DNA of 19,930 nt from Jimgerdemannia flammicorona (GCA_003990745.1 RBNI01002045.1:1-19930); one strand, 5' to 3'; positions 1 to 11,842 are shown, counted from the stretch's first letter. Translations and numbers: made by a program. Notes: generated by a model from the sequence alone, not told the origin.

Positions 1-70
1 GGGCTCAATATCAACTCATACGAATATTGAAATCTCGTTTGGCCAAGGATGGCGAAATCAAAATACGTAC

Positions 71-855
71 CCAGCCTCTCCTTGAATGGGTTCCACAAGG
101 AACCCTGCGACAAATTCACCATGAGCCTCCAGCACGGCCTCCAAGTCCTCTACATGATTATATCTTACCGTCCTCTCGGTGGAGGGACATTTGGGACCGA
201 CCAAAGGTAGATATGGCCCAAATCCGTGGCGTGAGTCGGGATCGGTCGACATCGAGATGATACCGATGGTACGGCCATGGAAGTTATCCATGCAGGCCAC
301 CACTATGGCCCTGCCTTCCGGGATACCTTTCCTCATGTACCCCCACTTGCGAGCGAGCTTGATGCCTGTCTCGACAGCCTCGGCCCCCGTGTTCATGGGC
401 AGGACCATGTCGTACCCGAAGTACTTGGTGACGTACTCGGCAAAACGCCCGAAGACGTCATTGTAGAAGGCACGCGAAGAGAGCGCCAACTTCTGGGCCT
501 GCTCGCAGAGAGCGGCCACGATTTCGGGGTGACAGTGACCTTGGTTCACAGCGCTATACGCGCTGAGAAAGTCCATGTACCTCCGACCTTCAGGATCGAT
601 GACCCAGATGCCCTGTGCCGTAGAAAATACAACCGGGAGGGGATGATAGCTACAGAATTGAGGAGAACAAAAGGATGTCGATTTCGATTGTAAGAGATAG
701 TGTGCTTCAAAGAAGGCACAGGTCATACTGACGTAACAGCAGCAGAAATAGTTTGTGCCCACTGGCGTGCAGTTGTAGAAATGTACTCACTTATGAGCGC
801 CATACGTGTGCTCCTTGTCCATGATAAGGGCTGAGGTGATGGAGGGGTTCGACAT
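71..855 (-). CDS. CAR2: Ornithine aminotransferase, N-terminal half (partial)
   Basis: PLP-dependent ornithine delta-aminotransferase, which converts ornithine plus 2-oxoglutarate to glutamate-5-semialdehyde plus glutamate in arginine catabolism; the fungal enzyme is usually cytosolic. Exon 1 (791-855) encodes [20 protein letters not shown] and part of the next residues. A 141-nt intron (650-790, GTGAGT...TGTAG) splits the conserved block [12 protein letters not shown]. Exon 2 (71-649) carries family motifs [57 protein letters not shown] and VEPIQGEAG. It ends at a GTACGT donor at 70-69, phase 2; the next intron runs to or past the window edge. About 214 of roughly 440 residues are present, so the PLP lysine lies outside. 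The ATG at 855 gives an N terminus of usual length without an obvious mitochondrial presequence. The identification is secure; the gene is truncated by the window and shows no sign of damage. Confidence 0.95.
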
Positions 856-1025
856 GTTGGGCGATTGCAAGTCTGTTTTGGGGAGAGTGAAAGAAAAAGG
901 ATTCCCCCCCAGATCTACGGCTGAAATAGTCGAATGTGACTGTGAATCGGAGGACTTTGGAACCTTATTTCAGGCTCACTCGTATATTTCCGTATCGGCC
1001 AGACAGAAAAAGAAATAGAATAGGT

Positions 1026-1030
1026 ATTGG
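1026..1030 (-). promoter_or_regulatory. CCAAT box candidate upstream of ornithine aminotransferase
   Basis: On the minus strand CCAAT lies 171 bp upstream of the aminotransferase ATG, inside the 243-bp gap to the end of the transcription-factor gene. Its position suits a Hap-complex (CBC) site, but a single pentamer is weak evidence. Confidence 0.3.
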
Positions 1031-1098
1031 ACAGGCAGAAAATGAAATATAATCTACATTCATAGTCCCTTTTGCCACACCTTGTCCACTGTTTCTAA

Positions 1099-3147
1099 TC
1101 ACAAGTAACTACTACTCAAAAATTCCTCCCAACCCGACACCAACCCTTGCGTCTGCTTGAACCGCACCATCGGCCCGTTGCCGCACAAATCCACCAACTT
1201 CTCTAGGTTTGCTCTTGCCCGTAGTGCGAGCTCTAAGGAGTCCGAGTCCGTACGCGAGGCATTGATCATGTGGATACGGGCGGCCTGGGAGACGCCATCG
1301 ACAATCTAAACAAAGGGTGGGGCAGGGGCGGGGAAATGGATTTTCAGAACAAAGTTTGAACTGTAAAAAGATCTTGTTCACAAGGGAAACTTTACCTGCA
1401 TAAAGCAACAATAATCCCTTGCATCTGCATACGCCTGCACGATCTCGGTGATAGCATCCGCGCACCTCGTACAAATATCCATCGCCTTCCTCGCAAACCC
1501 TCCTACCTTGCTCAATTCGGCATCCCCATCCGCTGCCAGAGTGATGTAGGGCTTATGCACCGATAACACGACGATGAAATACTGCGCGTGCAAACAGAAC
1601 AGATACCGATGCCGGAGCGTCCAGTTCTCCACGGGTACTTCCGCCGGATACGCGAAAATGGGGGACAGGGACTCGCGCCAGTTGGTCGTTATCTGCAACA
1701 GCTTCCATAGCGCAGGCGGCAGTTCCTCAGCGGTAGCGGCCTGGGGGTCGTAAGGGACGGGGTTGTGCACGAGGATGTTGAGGCCGGCGACGGCGTAGTT
1801 CAGGAACTCGACGCGGTATGCCGCGTACTCGTCGTCAGTGTCCAGCCGCTGCAGCGTCGGCGGGTTCCCGAGCTCGACCGCCCCGCCCGGGAACATTAGC
1901 GTCCGTTGGCTGGCGTAAGTAGCATAGCACAGATCATACCATGCCATGTGCATCCACATCCGTTTGTAGTTCTCACGCTTGCACCGGCTCAACGACTGGT
2001 CGCGACATAAATCGTCCAACCTCAGCATTTGCGCCATACGAACGGCCATCGTAAAGTGGGTGTAGGCAGAGCGGATCTGCTGAACCGCCATCAGGTAGAG
2101 CTGCATGTTTATCAGGACTTCGAATGTTTCCCAGCTTGTGTCATCCAGGTCCAGCAGCGATCTTGCCTGCTTGTAGCTGTACTTGGCGAGTTTCTCTAGC
2201 AGGTGCGCATCCTCTTCCTCGCTAAAGTGGCACCGGTGGGCATGCAGCGCCGTGGCGGCCCAGATGGAAAATTGGAGGACTGAGGGAATTTTGAGGCTGA
2301 TATAGTCCTCTAAAATAGCGGCCTTGTCAACGGGTTGGTAGGAAGAGCACTGCAGGTAAATGTGCATGAGCGAATCCAGCATTTCGACGGGAAAAGAATC
2401 GATATTGAGAGGAACGAGCAGGTCGGAGAGTTGACGGATCGTGCTGGGGGCGGGAACGATGTAGCCATATTCTCGCCGCAAAGGGTTGTTTGCGTTGAGG
2501 GATTGGCGACGCACAGGCGACAAAGGTGATGTCGCCCCGCCGAATATGGAAATCGGCAGGTCGACGATGGTACCTTCGTTGATCAGGTTGACAAACGTCG
2601 TGTAAAGTTCCGTGACCGTCTGGATGTCGGTTTCGATGTTAAAGAATCCGGTATTGTCGTCTCGCGATAACTTCCAAGTGTTCGGCATCATCCCGGGCCC
2701 CTCCGCCTTCACGACCGTCGTGCGCCCCTTCTTTTCATGCCTTGCATCATCTTCTGGATCCGTCAGGTTCCCCGCGTCCTCGTATCCGGAGTCGCTTGGG
2801 TCATCGAGTCCGGTCTGTTCAGGAGAGGATATCAGCTTACGCCGCTTCTCTGGGATCGCGGCAAGAGGGTTCGCCATGATATCCAGCATCAACCGCTGCA
2901 GGCGCTCGTTGGCAGTCTTGAGGCGCCCCTGAAGGTCGCGAGCCGTCTGCACACTGACATCGTCAGTCTCGTCGGGGTAGCAGCACGCGAAGCCACCCTT
3001 CATGCAGCGCATACATTTCGGTTGCTTGAAATCGCATGGTTTCTGTGTGATGCTGCAGACGAGGCAGGGAGCCTTACGTTGGTGTTGCGGGGGGGGGGTG
3101 TCTCTGTCGGTAGCAGTGGATATGGAAAGGTTGGTCTTATGGACCAT
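1099..3147 (-). CDS. Zn2Cys6 fungal-specific transcription factor
   Basis: Nuclear DNA-binding regulator of the Gal4-type zinc-cluster family; target genes cannot be told from the sequence. Exon 1 is 1396-3147 (584 codons), the intron 1306-1395 (90 nt, GTAAAG...TTTAG, phase 0) and exon 2 1099-1305, giving 652 residues. The zinc cluster is at residues 28-55 with spacing C-x2-C-x6-C-x6-C-x2-C-x6-C (C28, C31, C38, C45, C48, C55). A short helix rich in Leu/Arg follows at about 70-95 (DLQGRLKTANERLQRLMLDI), probably the dimerisation coil, then a basic stretch EKRRKL near 100 that could be a nuclear signal. The rest is the helical fungal transcription-factor middle homology region (about 190-560), with the typical block YTHFTMAVRMAQMLRLDD. 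Reading through the intron would add only VKFPL before a stop, whereas splicing adds 68 plausible residues ending SSSYL. It is divergently arranged with the App1 gene across a 2.2 kb spacer and tandem with the aminotransferase downstream; a regulatory link to either is only a guess. Confidence 0.92.
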
Positions 3148-3922
3148 GGAGTATACTTTGATTTGACAAAGGGGGGTGGTGGTGGGTGTCGCAGGCAGAG
3201 TTTGGAGATATGTAGTTGCCTGAGTGGTACCAAGTTCAATGTGATCAGGCGCACGTGATAGTTACTTGCGTAGCAACAAGAATAGGGCCTGATTGGCGGC
3301 GTTCCGTCATGACGCACCCTGTGCCACACAGCCACATCGGGTCCATCATTGTTTATGTGCCGGATTTGGCAGGGTCCAATCTTCCATAGAAACCGAGCAG
3401 AGAAACTAGTTAGAAACGAGGCGTGGAAGAACTTTCTTAGCCATTGAAATTATTTATTGAAAATATCCCAATACGTACTTGGCTATAGAACAGGTTCATA
3501 CCACCTTGACCTATCGTATTGGTGACAAACATACACCCACTGGGGCGACATCAATTTTTCAGCGTCTAGCCAGTACACAACATACACTGTCTAGAGCTGA
3601 AGGTCTTGAAGGCGAATTTGCAAGCATGAAATGGCAGCTAAACAAATTGAAGGCCATGGTCAGCATTCTCGTTCACTTTTTTTCATCTGAACGAGAAGGG
3701 AAGCCGAGTGAAAGCTGGTATTGCTCAACCCAGCGTCACATGGAAATGGAATCCCGATACATTAACGCCTCCTGAAAGCAAAATATGAGAATATCGTGAT
3801 CTGCTAACTTCAAGATTTTTATTTCATCCTTGTTATCCTCGGTAATGTTCATTGAGAGGCTTCGTATGTTGAGATCGCACGTTTTCCCTGTCGGTTCCAC
3901 ATTTCCTCACTGAACGACCCTA

Positions 3923-3946
3923 TGGATTAGGTGTTTACCTAATCCA
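3923..3946. repeat. Perfect inverted repeat (10-bp stem, 4-nt loop)
   Basis: TGGATTAGGT is followed by the loop GTTT and then ACCTAATCCA, an exact reverse complement. The hairpin lies mid-spacer, about 775 bp upstream of the transcription-factor start and 1.4 kb upstream of App1. It could be a dimer-binding operator or the relic of a terminal inverted repeat. No flanking duplication is visible. Confidence 0.7.
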
Positions 3947-4481
3947 GTATCGCGACCAATCACCACTTAATAATAAACATTATAAATATTACATAGATTG
4001 GAAAAGCTTAAAGTCCCTCATACCAGCAATTTTGGTGGATATTTTTGGATGAGCAAGCTATCCAACGGGTGGATAATGGATAATGGATGGCTCTTTAAGT
4101 AGCGACAATTATATCAATGTCTACATATTATGGCTTGCCAAATTCGATGCTTGCCTCCAAAGTCGAAATGCCGACCGAGACACGTGTGTAGGGGGGATGT
4201 CTTTTAAGATTGAGAGCCTTCTTGTCGTGATCTATATACATTTGAACGGAAATCTGGATCGAAATGACCACAATATGGCAGACACGGTATCCTTTACTGC
4301 AGGATAAAGAGAGTGCCAGGTAGCCAAGGTTCAAGTGAATCAACTTGTTTGATGATTCGAGTTACAGGTTTAGGTTGCGCTCTGCTCATTGAGGTCTTTA
4401 TTTGGCAGGCTGGTAACCAAGAGCTCAAAGGCAGCAAACTGGACGTGGTCGAAGCTGCATATGGAATACTGATTGGCTACT

Positions 4482-4485
4482 GACC

Positions 4486-4520
<35 letters not shown>

Positions 4521-4541
4521 TTTAAGCGATTAAGACCGATT
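4482..4541 (-). repeat. Poly-A/T tract flanked by 8-bp direct repeat (possible retroposon footprint)
   Basis: GACCGATT occurs at 4482-4489 and again at 4534-4541. Between the copies are a 32-nt T run (4488-4519, overlapping the first copy) and about 14 unrelated bases. Read on the minus strand this is a short tail-bearing insert ending in A(32) between 8-bp direct repeats, the layout left by a severely 5'-truncated, target-primed retroposon. The insert is too short to assign to a family, and chance or slippage remains possible. Confidence 0.4.
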
Positions 4542-4609
4542 GACTCGAGCGGACATTACTGACACTTGCAGTAAGATGGCAAGGCTGTGAATGGTAATAA
4601 AAATGTACA

Positions 4610-4770
4610 TGGTAAATACCTCGTAGAGGAGGTAATGCCTTCGTAGTAGGTAGTAAATACCCTCGTAGATCGTAGGAGCAAATGCCCTCATAGAGGTAAA
4701 TACCCTCATATTGCAAGAGGTAGCCCACGTAGAGAGGTGAATGCCTTCATATTGCAGAGGTGTAGAGGGA
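4610..4770. repeat. Degenerate minisatellite, units of about 18-27 bp
   Basis: About seven diverged units follow the consensus AGGTAAATRCCYTCRTAGAG, for example GGTAAATACCTCGTAGAG, GAGCAAATGCCCTCATAG and AGGTGAATGCCTTCATATTG. The units vary in length and have point changes, so the array is old. The minus strand reads as short ORFs with recurrent YEGI, a by-product of the repeat and not a gene. Confidence 0.75.
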
Positions 4771-5340
4771 GTAGCAAAACGACAATACCATAAAAACATA
4801 GCATAGCACGGTTACGTGTCCATAATGAACGTGAACAGTTGAACAGATGTATGGAAATTCACGTATTGATACTGATTTTTATTAACGATTTTATCCTTTC
4901 CAACAAGAAGAATTACGGCATGTCCCCCAATGGCGTAACATTCGGAAAAAATGGCAATCCCGTTTTCATTTATGCAGTGTTTCCTCTACGGATTGTCCGA
5001 AATTTTCGTGCATAATGAATGACATTGTAATTGGTCCTGTTCTCCACGTGGAATTGCAGACACGGGGTACACCCGTCGGGGATCGAGTAGCAGCGGATGC
5101 ATCTAATTCAGCCAGATGACGCCGGTTGGATCGGCACGCGGAAGGGTCGGAGGGTCATCGCAGAAGGGTGGGTCGGAGCAGGAGCAAGTATGGGGACGTG
5201 TGGTTCGTTGGGTAGGTGGATGGTTATTATTAACCTAACACATGAAAATCATGAAAATGACACAAGCCCCATTACACCACCTTTACTGCCAAAACCGTAG
5301 ACATGCAGACCCGCAGCTCCTCTAACTCCAAACCCCCACA

Positions 5341-8037
5341 ATGCTCTACACAACAACACCCATTGCCCCCGAAGCTGACTTGCCTAATCCGAACGTCGTT
5401 GGGACACACAAACGCAATGTTTCCCTCACTACCGCCCTTGTACCAGACGTGTCCGAGGTCGTCACCTCTTTTAATGGCCTGATTACCCCTAGCACTGTAG
5501 CCAAGCTCGAGAACGAGCACGCCGCAGCAGCGAGCGAAGCGTTGGCCCAGGTGACCAAGAGCGAGCAACAATGTTTGCTGTTTCCGACGTATGCGACGAG
5601 AATGGTGGCAGGTGGGTTTCCGTTGTCTTCATTCATTCTCTGTGCCAGGACTGGTTCCCCAATTAATAACTGGTCTTTACTGTGCAGATTCCAAAAACCC
5701 GACTCAAGATTGGGATGTTCGGGTAATGGGTTGGGCCTTTGCGCAAAACCCTGCTAGTACAAGGCGTAGGCTCGTGATGGGTATGCATTATATCATTTTA
5801 TTGCCCATCTCTCTCCCAAGTCTGCTATACCCACAATCTTTGCTTCATCGTGTCTAGGCCTCGCCCGAACTGTCGCCGGCGTCTCCCGAGCTTCCGACCC
5901 CGCCGCCACTGATCTCTTCGAGTCCCGGTTCGGTTTTTTCCTTGCCCGCAACGTGCGCGACCAGTCTTTCACCGTCGAGGTCATCGGCACCACGGCCACG
6001 AATCACATGGGTATCGACGCCGACGACCCGAACCCGGCCGAATCCCAGCACCTACCCCATGATGATCCCAAGGCCAAGACGGCGATGCTTGCGGAGCCTG
6101 CTGCTCCGCGGACACCGAGCGCAGCGTCGGACCGAACCTTGATTGATCAAGATTCGTTTGGTGAGACGCTCGCGGACTCGGAAGACGAGGAGGCGGACAC
6201 CATCCCAGAGCAACCGCAAGACTACTTCTCGCAAATCCCCGCCTCTGTTCCCGTCCCCACATCCTCCGTCTCCACATCTTTGTCCCCGGCCTCCACCACG
6301 AACACTCCCAACTCCTCAGTAGCATCCTCACTAACTTCTTCCGATAGCTCGACCTCCTCCTCAACCTCGACCTCCCCCGCGACCCCGATCTCCTCCTCCT
6401 CGACCTCAATCTCCTCCTCCTCAACCTCGACCTCCCTCGCCACTGCTACGACAGGCCATTTTATCGGCTCCCTTCGCATTCCCACCAGTCTCGTCGCCGA
6501 GTGGGGCAAGGAACAGTCCAAATCGGATCCACGTCTCTTAAAGATCCGCGCCTTCTCCGGATTTGCCGATTCGCCATCGTACGGCTTCGTCAGCTTGATT
6601 GAACCAGATGGTGTCAGCGTCATCTCGGACATTGACGACACGATTAAGGATACCCAGATCCTGGCGGGTACACGGGTCGTTCTCAGTAATACGTTCCTGA
6701 ATGAGGCGAAGCAGGTGCCGGGGATGGCGGAGCTCTACATGCGTTGGGTAAGCACAATCTTAAATTGGGCTGTTCTGATCCCATTTGTTGCATATCTTCA
6801 TATATAATAGCACAGCCACTTGCTAACCATCGTTACTTTTCACCTCCTCTCCACATCTCCCGGTTTACCTCACCAGTACGACATGGGTGCTGCTTTCCAC
6901 TACGTTAGCAACAGTCCCTTCCAGCTACTCCCAATGCTTCAATCCTTTTTCCGCCGCTCCAACTTCCCTCCCGGCTCCGCCCATCTCCGCCTCTATTCGG
7001 GTGTTCTCGCCAAATTCACCGAGGTCCCTGGGCAGGCCAAGCGCGACCGCATTCTCGAGATCATGAATGACTTCCCGGACCGCCGCTTCGTTCTCATCGG
7101 CGACTCGGGAGAGATCGATCTTGAGATCTACTCGCGCATTGCAAAGGAGAATACTGGCCGTGTAATAGCCATCCTCGTGAGGGATGTTACGACTCGCGCG
7201 TTCCAGGAGAAGCTGGAGAAGGAGCGGGAGAAGGAGCGGGAGAAGGTCCTAGCTGCGCAAGCCACCCAAGGAGTCTCCAGGACGAGGAGTTTCCCATTAT
7301 CGTTCGGGACGGTAGGTTCGTTGGCGTCGCTGGATTCGGTACGCAGCGAGCCCACGGTGACAATTACGCAGACACCGATGAGCGAGGAACCCGACGAGTG
7401 GTTTACGCCGACAGAAGTGATGATGCCAAAGCGGGAGGTCCCGACCAGCGCTCCAATGGCATCCCGGTCCTCGAGACGATCTTCTAGGCCGTCCTTGTTT
7501 TCGCGCTCCAGCTCGTCGATGATGACACCAGAGTCGGAGAGGCTCTCGTCTGGCGCCCCGACGACACCTTCGTCCTCCAGACCATCGCTGACGTCGCGTT
7601 CCAGCTCCACGATCTCGACATCCTCCGTCTTTCCGCGCCCCTCGCGCTTCGGAATTACGTCATCATTCAAGCGTGCATTCGGATATGACACATCCGCCGC
7701 ACCACTCGTCCCTACTCCCTCGCTCTCCACTTCTACCGTCACCGCCACGGCTAGGCCCGCCTTCCCGATTCCCACTCCCTCTCGCTCCGCGTCGACCATG
7801 TCGACGAAGTCCACCATGTCGACGAGGTCCAGCACTATGCTTGTGAGGAACGAGGTTGACATGCTGAACGATCGGGTGCGCAAAGCGAGGGAGGAGCTCG
7901 AGGAAACCGGGACCAAGGTTGTGCTGTTCCAAAAGGCCGACGAGCTCGGGCAGTGCGGTGAAGTGGAGGAGGCGTTGCGGGGGTATTTGAATGGGAAGCA
8001 GAAAATGATGGCGCCGAATAGGTTAGACCGCGCGTGA
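5341..8037 (+). CDS. APP1: App1-type phosphatidate phosphatase
   Basis: Mg2+-dependent phosphatidate phosphatase (PA to diacylglycerol) of the App1 family, which in yeast acts at cortical actin patches and endocytic membranes. Exons are 5341-5611, 5688-5780, 5858-6747 and 6877-8037 (introns 76, 77 and 129 nt); phases agree at each join, giving 804 residues. The conserved N-terminal App1 region spans exons 1-3 (DWDVRVMGWAF, then FLARNVRDQSFTVEV). A Ser/Thr-rich low-complexity segment follows at about 265-325. The catalytic haloacid-dehalogenase-like motif DIDDT is at about 379-383 in SVISDIDDTIKDT, with KRDRILEIMNDFPDRRFVLI and GDSGEIDLEIY near 473-500 completing the domain. A Lys/Glu/Arg coil (about 498-515) and a long Ser-rich tail follow, ending in a helical segment LNDRVRKAREELEETGTK. 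The exon 3 frame stays open to 6807, but only splicing at 6748 restores RWYDMGAAFHYVSN. An out-of-frame ATG at 5303 lies just upstream and would matter if it is transcribed. Confidence 0.93.
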
Positions 8038-9068
8038 GTGGCCAGAGGTGGAACTTATCTGCTGGCGGCTTTTTATCTCCGTAGGCCCCCTTTTCATATA
8101 GATAAGTGTTTAAATTCTAATTTTGTAAAAAATTCTCCGCAATTTGTTTAATTTATTATGGACACAAATAAGTGTCAATGTCAGTCTCTGTTTTATGTAT
8201 TTTTATGGTGAGAGAAGGTGTCTTTCAGAAGTTCAGCAGGCGTCGGAACGAACGAAAGTAGCCAGTCAAAGCGATATTTTCCTTCAAGTGTCAATAATAA
8301 TGATCACCTACACAACGGGACTTACAGATTCAGTGTGCACGTCGTCTTCTGCACTTTTTTTTATTAATGACAAATCGCAGCAAGGTCCACAAAGACTTAT
8401 GATGGCGAGGTTCTCATGGGGACATCAGTATGCTCGACAAAAGAATCAGGTTATGTTTTTTGTTCATCAAATTCGGATGCGAAAATGTCTTCGTGCAGAC
8501 GGTGGATGGGGCTTGGTCAACTCTTATGCGCATAATGCCTGCCTTCGGCGGTGACACCCAGATCCGACCTAAACCCCCTTTGCTCTACCGCGGCCATGGG
8601 TCTCTGGCTTTACTAACGGACTAGCCATCCGTTCGTGTTACGATTCCATTCCTTATTCCGCGTGAATCGCTGGAATGTGCTGTCCTTGTGCCGAATGTTG
8701 GTCACGCTTGGTTTGTTTATTGAAGGTAGTGCTTGATTTGAACTGATTCAAATTGATTTGTAAAAGCACTAGTTGAAATTATATTAACTTTATTAGTTAG
8801 TTATACTTATTTTAAAGATATACTTTTTTTTTTTTTTGGAATTTCTAAACCCATTATCACTACTATCAAGCAGGTGTTTTATATCTGTCCAAGTCGAGGT
8901 TAACCTAACCCAATAATAAAACCCCAGGACCCCAGGACCCGGGTTAGTGACGGCAGAACCCTTCTATAATTCCATGAGCTGAGGCAGTCGCGTTCCACAA
9001 AGCCACAAAGCCCAATACACACTCTCGAACCCTTAACGTCCGTCCCTCCTTCTCCTCGGAATTGAATC
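8038..9068. other. Intergenic spacer between App1 and GH92 genes
   Basis: One kilobase without a recognisable gene. It should hold the App1 3' UTR (AT-rich from about 8095) and the GH92 promoter. Visible items are a 14-nt T run (8824-8837), a tandem CCCAGGAC pair around 8926-8941, and an inverted CTAACCC/GGGTTAG pair around 8904-8946. The open frame at 8144-8554 has biased, unstructured residues and no domain. Confidence 0.6.
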
Positions 9069-11791
9069 ATGGCCATGGGGTTTCCGCGTCTGCGGCGTCG
9101 CAGCCTGCTTATGGCTGCCCTGGTTTTGACCTTCGTTCTGTTTGTGAGTTGAGAAAGAAAGAAGGGGAAAAAAGAGTTGTTTGTCTCTGATTCCCTCCCA
9201 TTCGCCTAAACTGACACGTACATCTCAATTCGACTTGCATTTGGCCCCCCACCGGGATAGAATATCTCGCGCTCTCTCAACCTGTCCGCCAACCTTGTCC
9301 CCGAACAAACGGTGAAGAGCAAAGTGCAGGTCAACCAGGAGGAGCAGCCCAGACAAAATCATTCCAGCCCTAAGCAGCTAGCCCAGATTCGGCAAAAGAA
9401 GCTACCTGTCGTCCCCGTAAGACAGAGGACAAAGGTCACCTATCTCGTTGATCCGCTTATTGGCACCGTCGGTGAAGGTAATGATTGAAAGAGTTTTGGT
9501 TTCTTTTAAGGGGTTGACTCGTTGTCTGCGCATCAAGCATTGACCAAAATCAACAATTAACAACCTCCCCTCCCCCTTTTTTAATCCTCGTGTAAATGTA
9601 CCCATGGACACCGAATCAAAGGCCACGCCTTCCCTGGTAAACAATTCCTTCGGCATATCGTGTCTCTTTTAAATCACTCCTTCACCAATTGAACGGGAAG
9701 CTATTCCCATAATGTTGTGTACCTAACTCAGGTCCCTCGCTCCCACACGGCATCGCCAAAGTCGGGATCGACATTCGTAAGTTCTTCCCGATGCACAAAT
9801 CGCGCGGCTCGAAAATCAACGCGCTTTTCTCATACTCTGATCTACTCACGTGATACCCTTCCTTCACACGCGCCTCACCAGCACATAGCCAGGCAGGCTA
9901 CAATACCAAGGGCAAGGTTTTTGGTATATCTCATATGCACAGCTCGGGAACGGGCGGGAGTAATTCTTATCAGGTACGTGGTTTCGGAGGTGGGTCATAT
10001 TCTATGGAGGCGATGAACAGGGAAGGGAACCAGGGGGTAGCGTTTCCCTGGGTTGGAGCAGAATGATACATTGCATAACGTGGGTCTTGGGGCTCGGTCC
10101 TCGCCTTCCTTCGTCGCCCCTCTTGCCCTTCCAACAGGTGATCTCCGTCATGCCGCTTGCGGGGCCACTCCGCTTCATTCCGAGCGAGGATTTCACGACC
10201 TCCCGATCGTTCGAGCGAGTGAGCATCAACCACTTTGGGACGACGCTGGACGCGTGGAATGTGGACGTGGAGTTCACGGTGTCGCGTCGCGGCGCCGTAC
10301 ACCGTCACCGCGTTCTCAACGGCCACGACCAGATGCACGTGCTGTTCGATTTGAAACATGTGGGAGATAAGGACAATTTTTATGGCGGAAGCATCAAAGT
10401 CAAAGGAAATAGGAGGGTTGAGGGGTTTGGCGAGTATAAAGGTGAGTGTCGGGTAGGATCTGGGAAGGGAAGACGAAGAGGGGATTACGGCTTTGGCAGG
10501 CGTTAATTACGGGCAATATGAGCCTACGTACCCCAATTTTACACACGACCAAATCGTCTTACTCATCGTACGCACTCTCAATTCCCTCATCTCATTCACA
10601 CAAACCCCTCCAGACAGTTGGTCAGGAGGTCTCGGCCTTGCCTATGGCGACCACGCAAAGTACAAGACTTTCTTCTGCGCCGAGTCTAACGCCGATGCCG
10701 TCGCATGGGGCACATGGGACGGTGCGGGGTTACATGAGAACTCGACAAAGCAGGAGAGCTTTTATGGAGGTGGGTTGGTGAACTTGCGAGAGGGGGGGTT
10801 GTTACGGTTAAGGATATCGAAATGTTATTTGTAAATCGAATTAACTCATCCATTTTCACGTCCTTCCCACCTCGCCAACAGGTGCCTTAGGCGCCTACCT
10901 TTCCTTCACAGTCCCCCAAAATTCCGCCATCAACAGCACTGTTTTTGAAACACGGATTGGCCTCTCCTTCATCTCTGTTGCACGTGCGTGCGAAAACCTT
11001 GATGCGGAGGTGCTCTCCCGGTCATTCGAGCGAGTGCGGGCGGACGGCGTGGCAGAGTGGGAGCGCGCGCTGAACGCCATCCAGGTGCATGGCCCCGTCG
11101 GCACGGCACAGAAAGGATACGGCAACGAGAAAGGGGAGTGGGATCAGCTGAAAATCTTTTACTCGTCATTGTATAGGACCATGTTGATGCCTGTGGATAA
11201 GACGGGGGAAAATGCGAGGTGGCAGTCGGAAGAGCCGTATTGGGATGACTTTTGTGAGTGGGGTGGAGGGATAGGAGGGTTTGTTTATTTTATGGGGTTT
11301 TGGAGTATGAAGTTATGCTGGGTTGAAGGATGTGACGATCAGTCCGGCTTCCTTCGAACCAACCCATACTTTTTTTTTTTTTTGAAAATCCACTCAAACT
11401 CTATTTTCGTCTCCTCATCTCCTCTTTCCCCGCCGCAAAGACTGCTTCTGGGACACTTTCCGCACGCTGCACCCGCTCTACACACTAATCCGCCCCGCTG
11501 AACAGGTAGCCATTGTCCGCACGCTGCTGGACGTGTACGTACACGACGGGTACCTTCCTGACGCGCGCATCGCCGGCTGGAACGGTATCACCCAGGTCGG
11601 CAACAACGCCGACGTACTGATCGCCGACGCATTCGTCAAGAAGCTACCTGGAATCGACTGGGATAAGGCGTATAAGGCCTTGGTCAATGATGCCGAAAAT
11701 GAACCCCCGGATTTCTTGTATGAGGGGAGGGGCGACTTGAAATGGTGGAAGAATAGGGGATATATCCCGTACGATGAACACAAGATGCCGT

Positions 11792-11842
<51 letters not shown>

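Larger units (their letters stand above)
3148..5340. other. Gene-poor divergent intergenic region
   Basis: This AT-richer spacer separates the divergent transcription-factor and App1 genes and must hold both promoters. I found no ORF that looks coding; the open stretches near 3479-3775, 4083-4343 and 4522-4799 show no domain and lie over repeats or AT-rich DNA. It contains CACGTG palindromes (3251-3256, and near 4183 and 5046) that could be bHLH sites, a perfect 10-bp hairpin (3923-3946), a 32-nt T tract flanked by an 8-bp direct repeat (4482-4541) and a decayed minisatellite (about 4610-4770). A tandem CATGAAAAT pair lies near 5242-5259. Confidence 0.7.

Noticed and set aside
71..3147. Arginine-catabolism regulatory pair: aminotransferase plus zinc-cluster factor
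   Set aside because: Adjacency alone is not evidence; the zinc-cluster protein shows no features that identify it as an arginine-pathway regulator.
3479..3775. 98-codon plus-strand ORF in the spacer
   Set aside because: It has a non-ATG start, no domain and AT-rich flanks, and no supporting splice partner was found.
8144..8554. 136-codon plus-strand ORF after App1
   Set aside because: Composition and lack of motifs suggest read-through of 3' UTR and spacer.
8899..8946. Interstitial telomere repeat (CTAACCC, GGGTTAG)
   Set aside because: There is only one unit in each orientation, with no tandem TTAGGG array.
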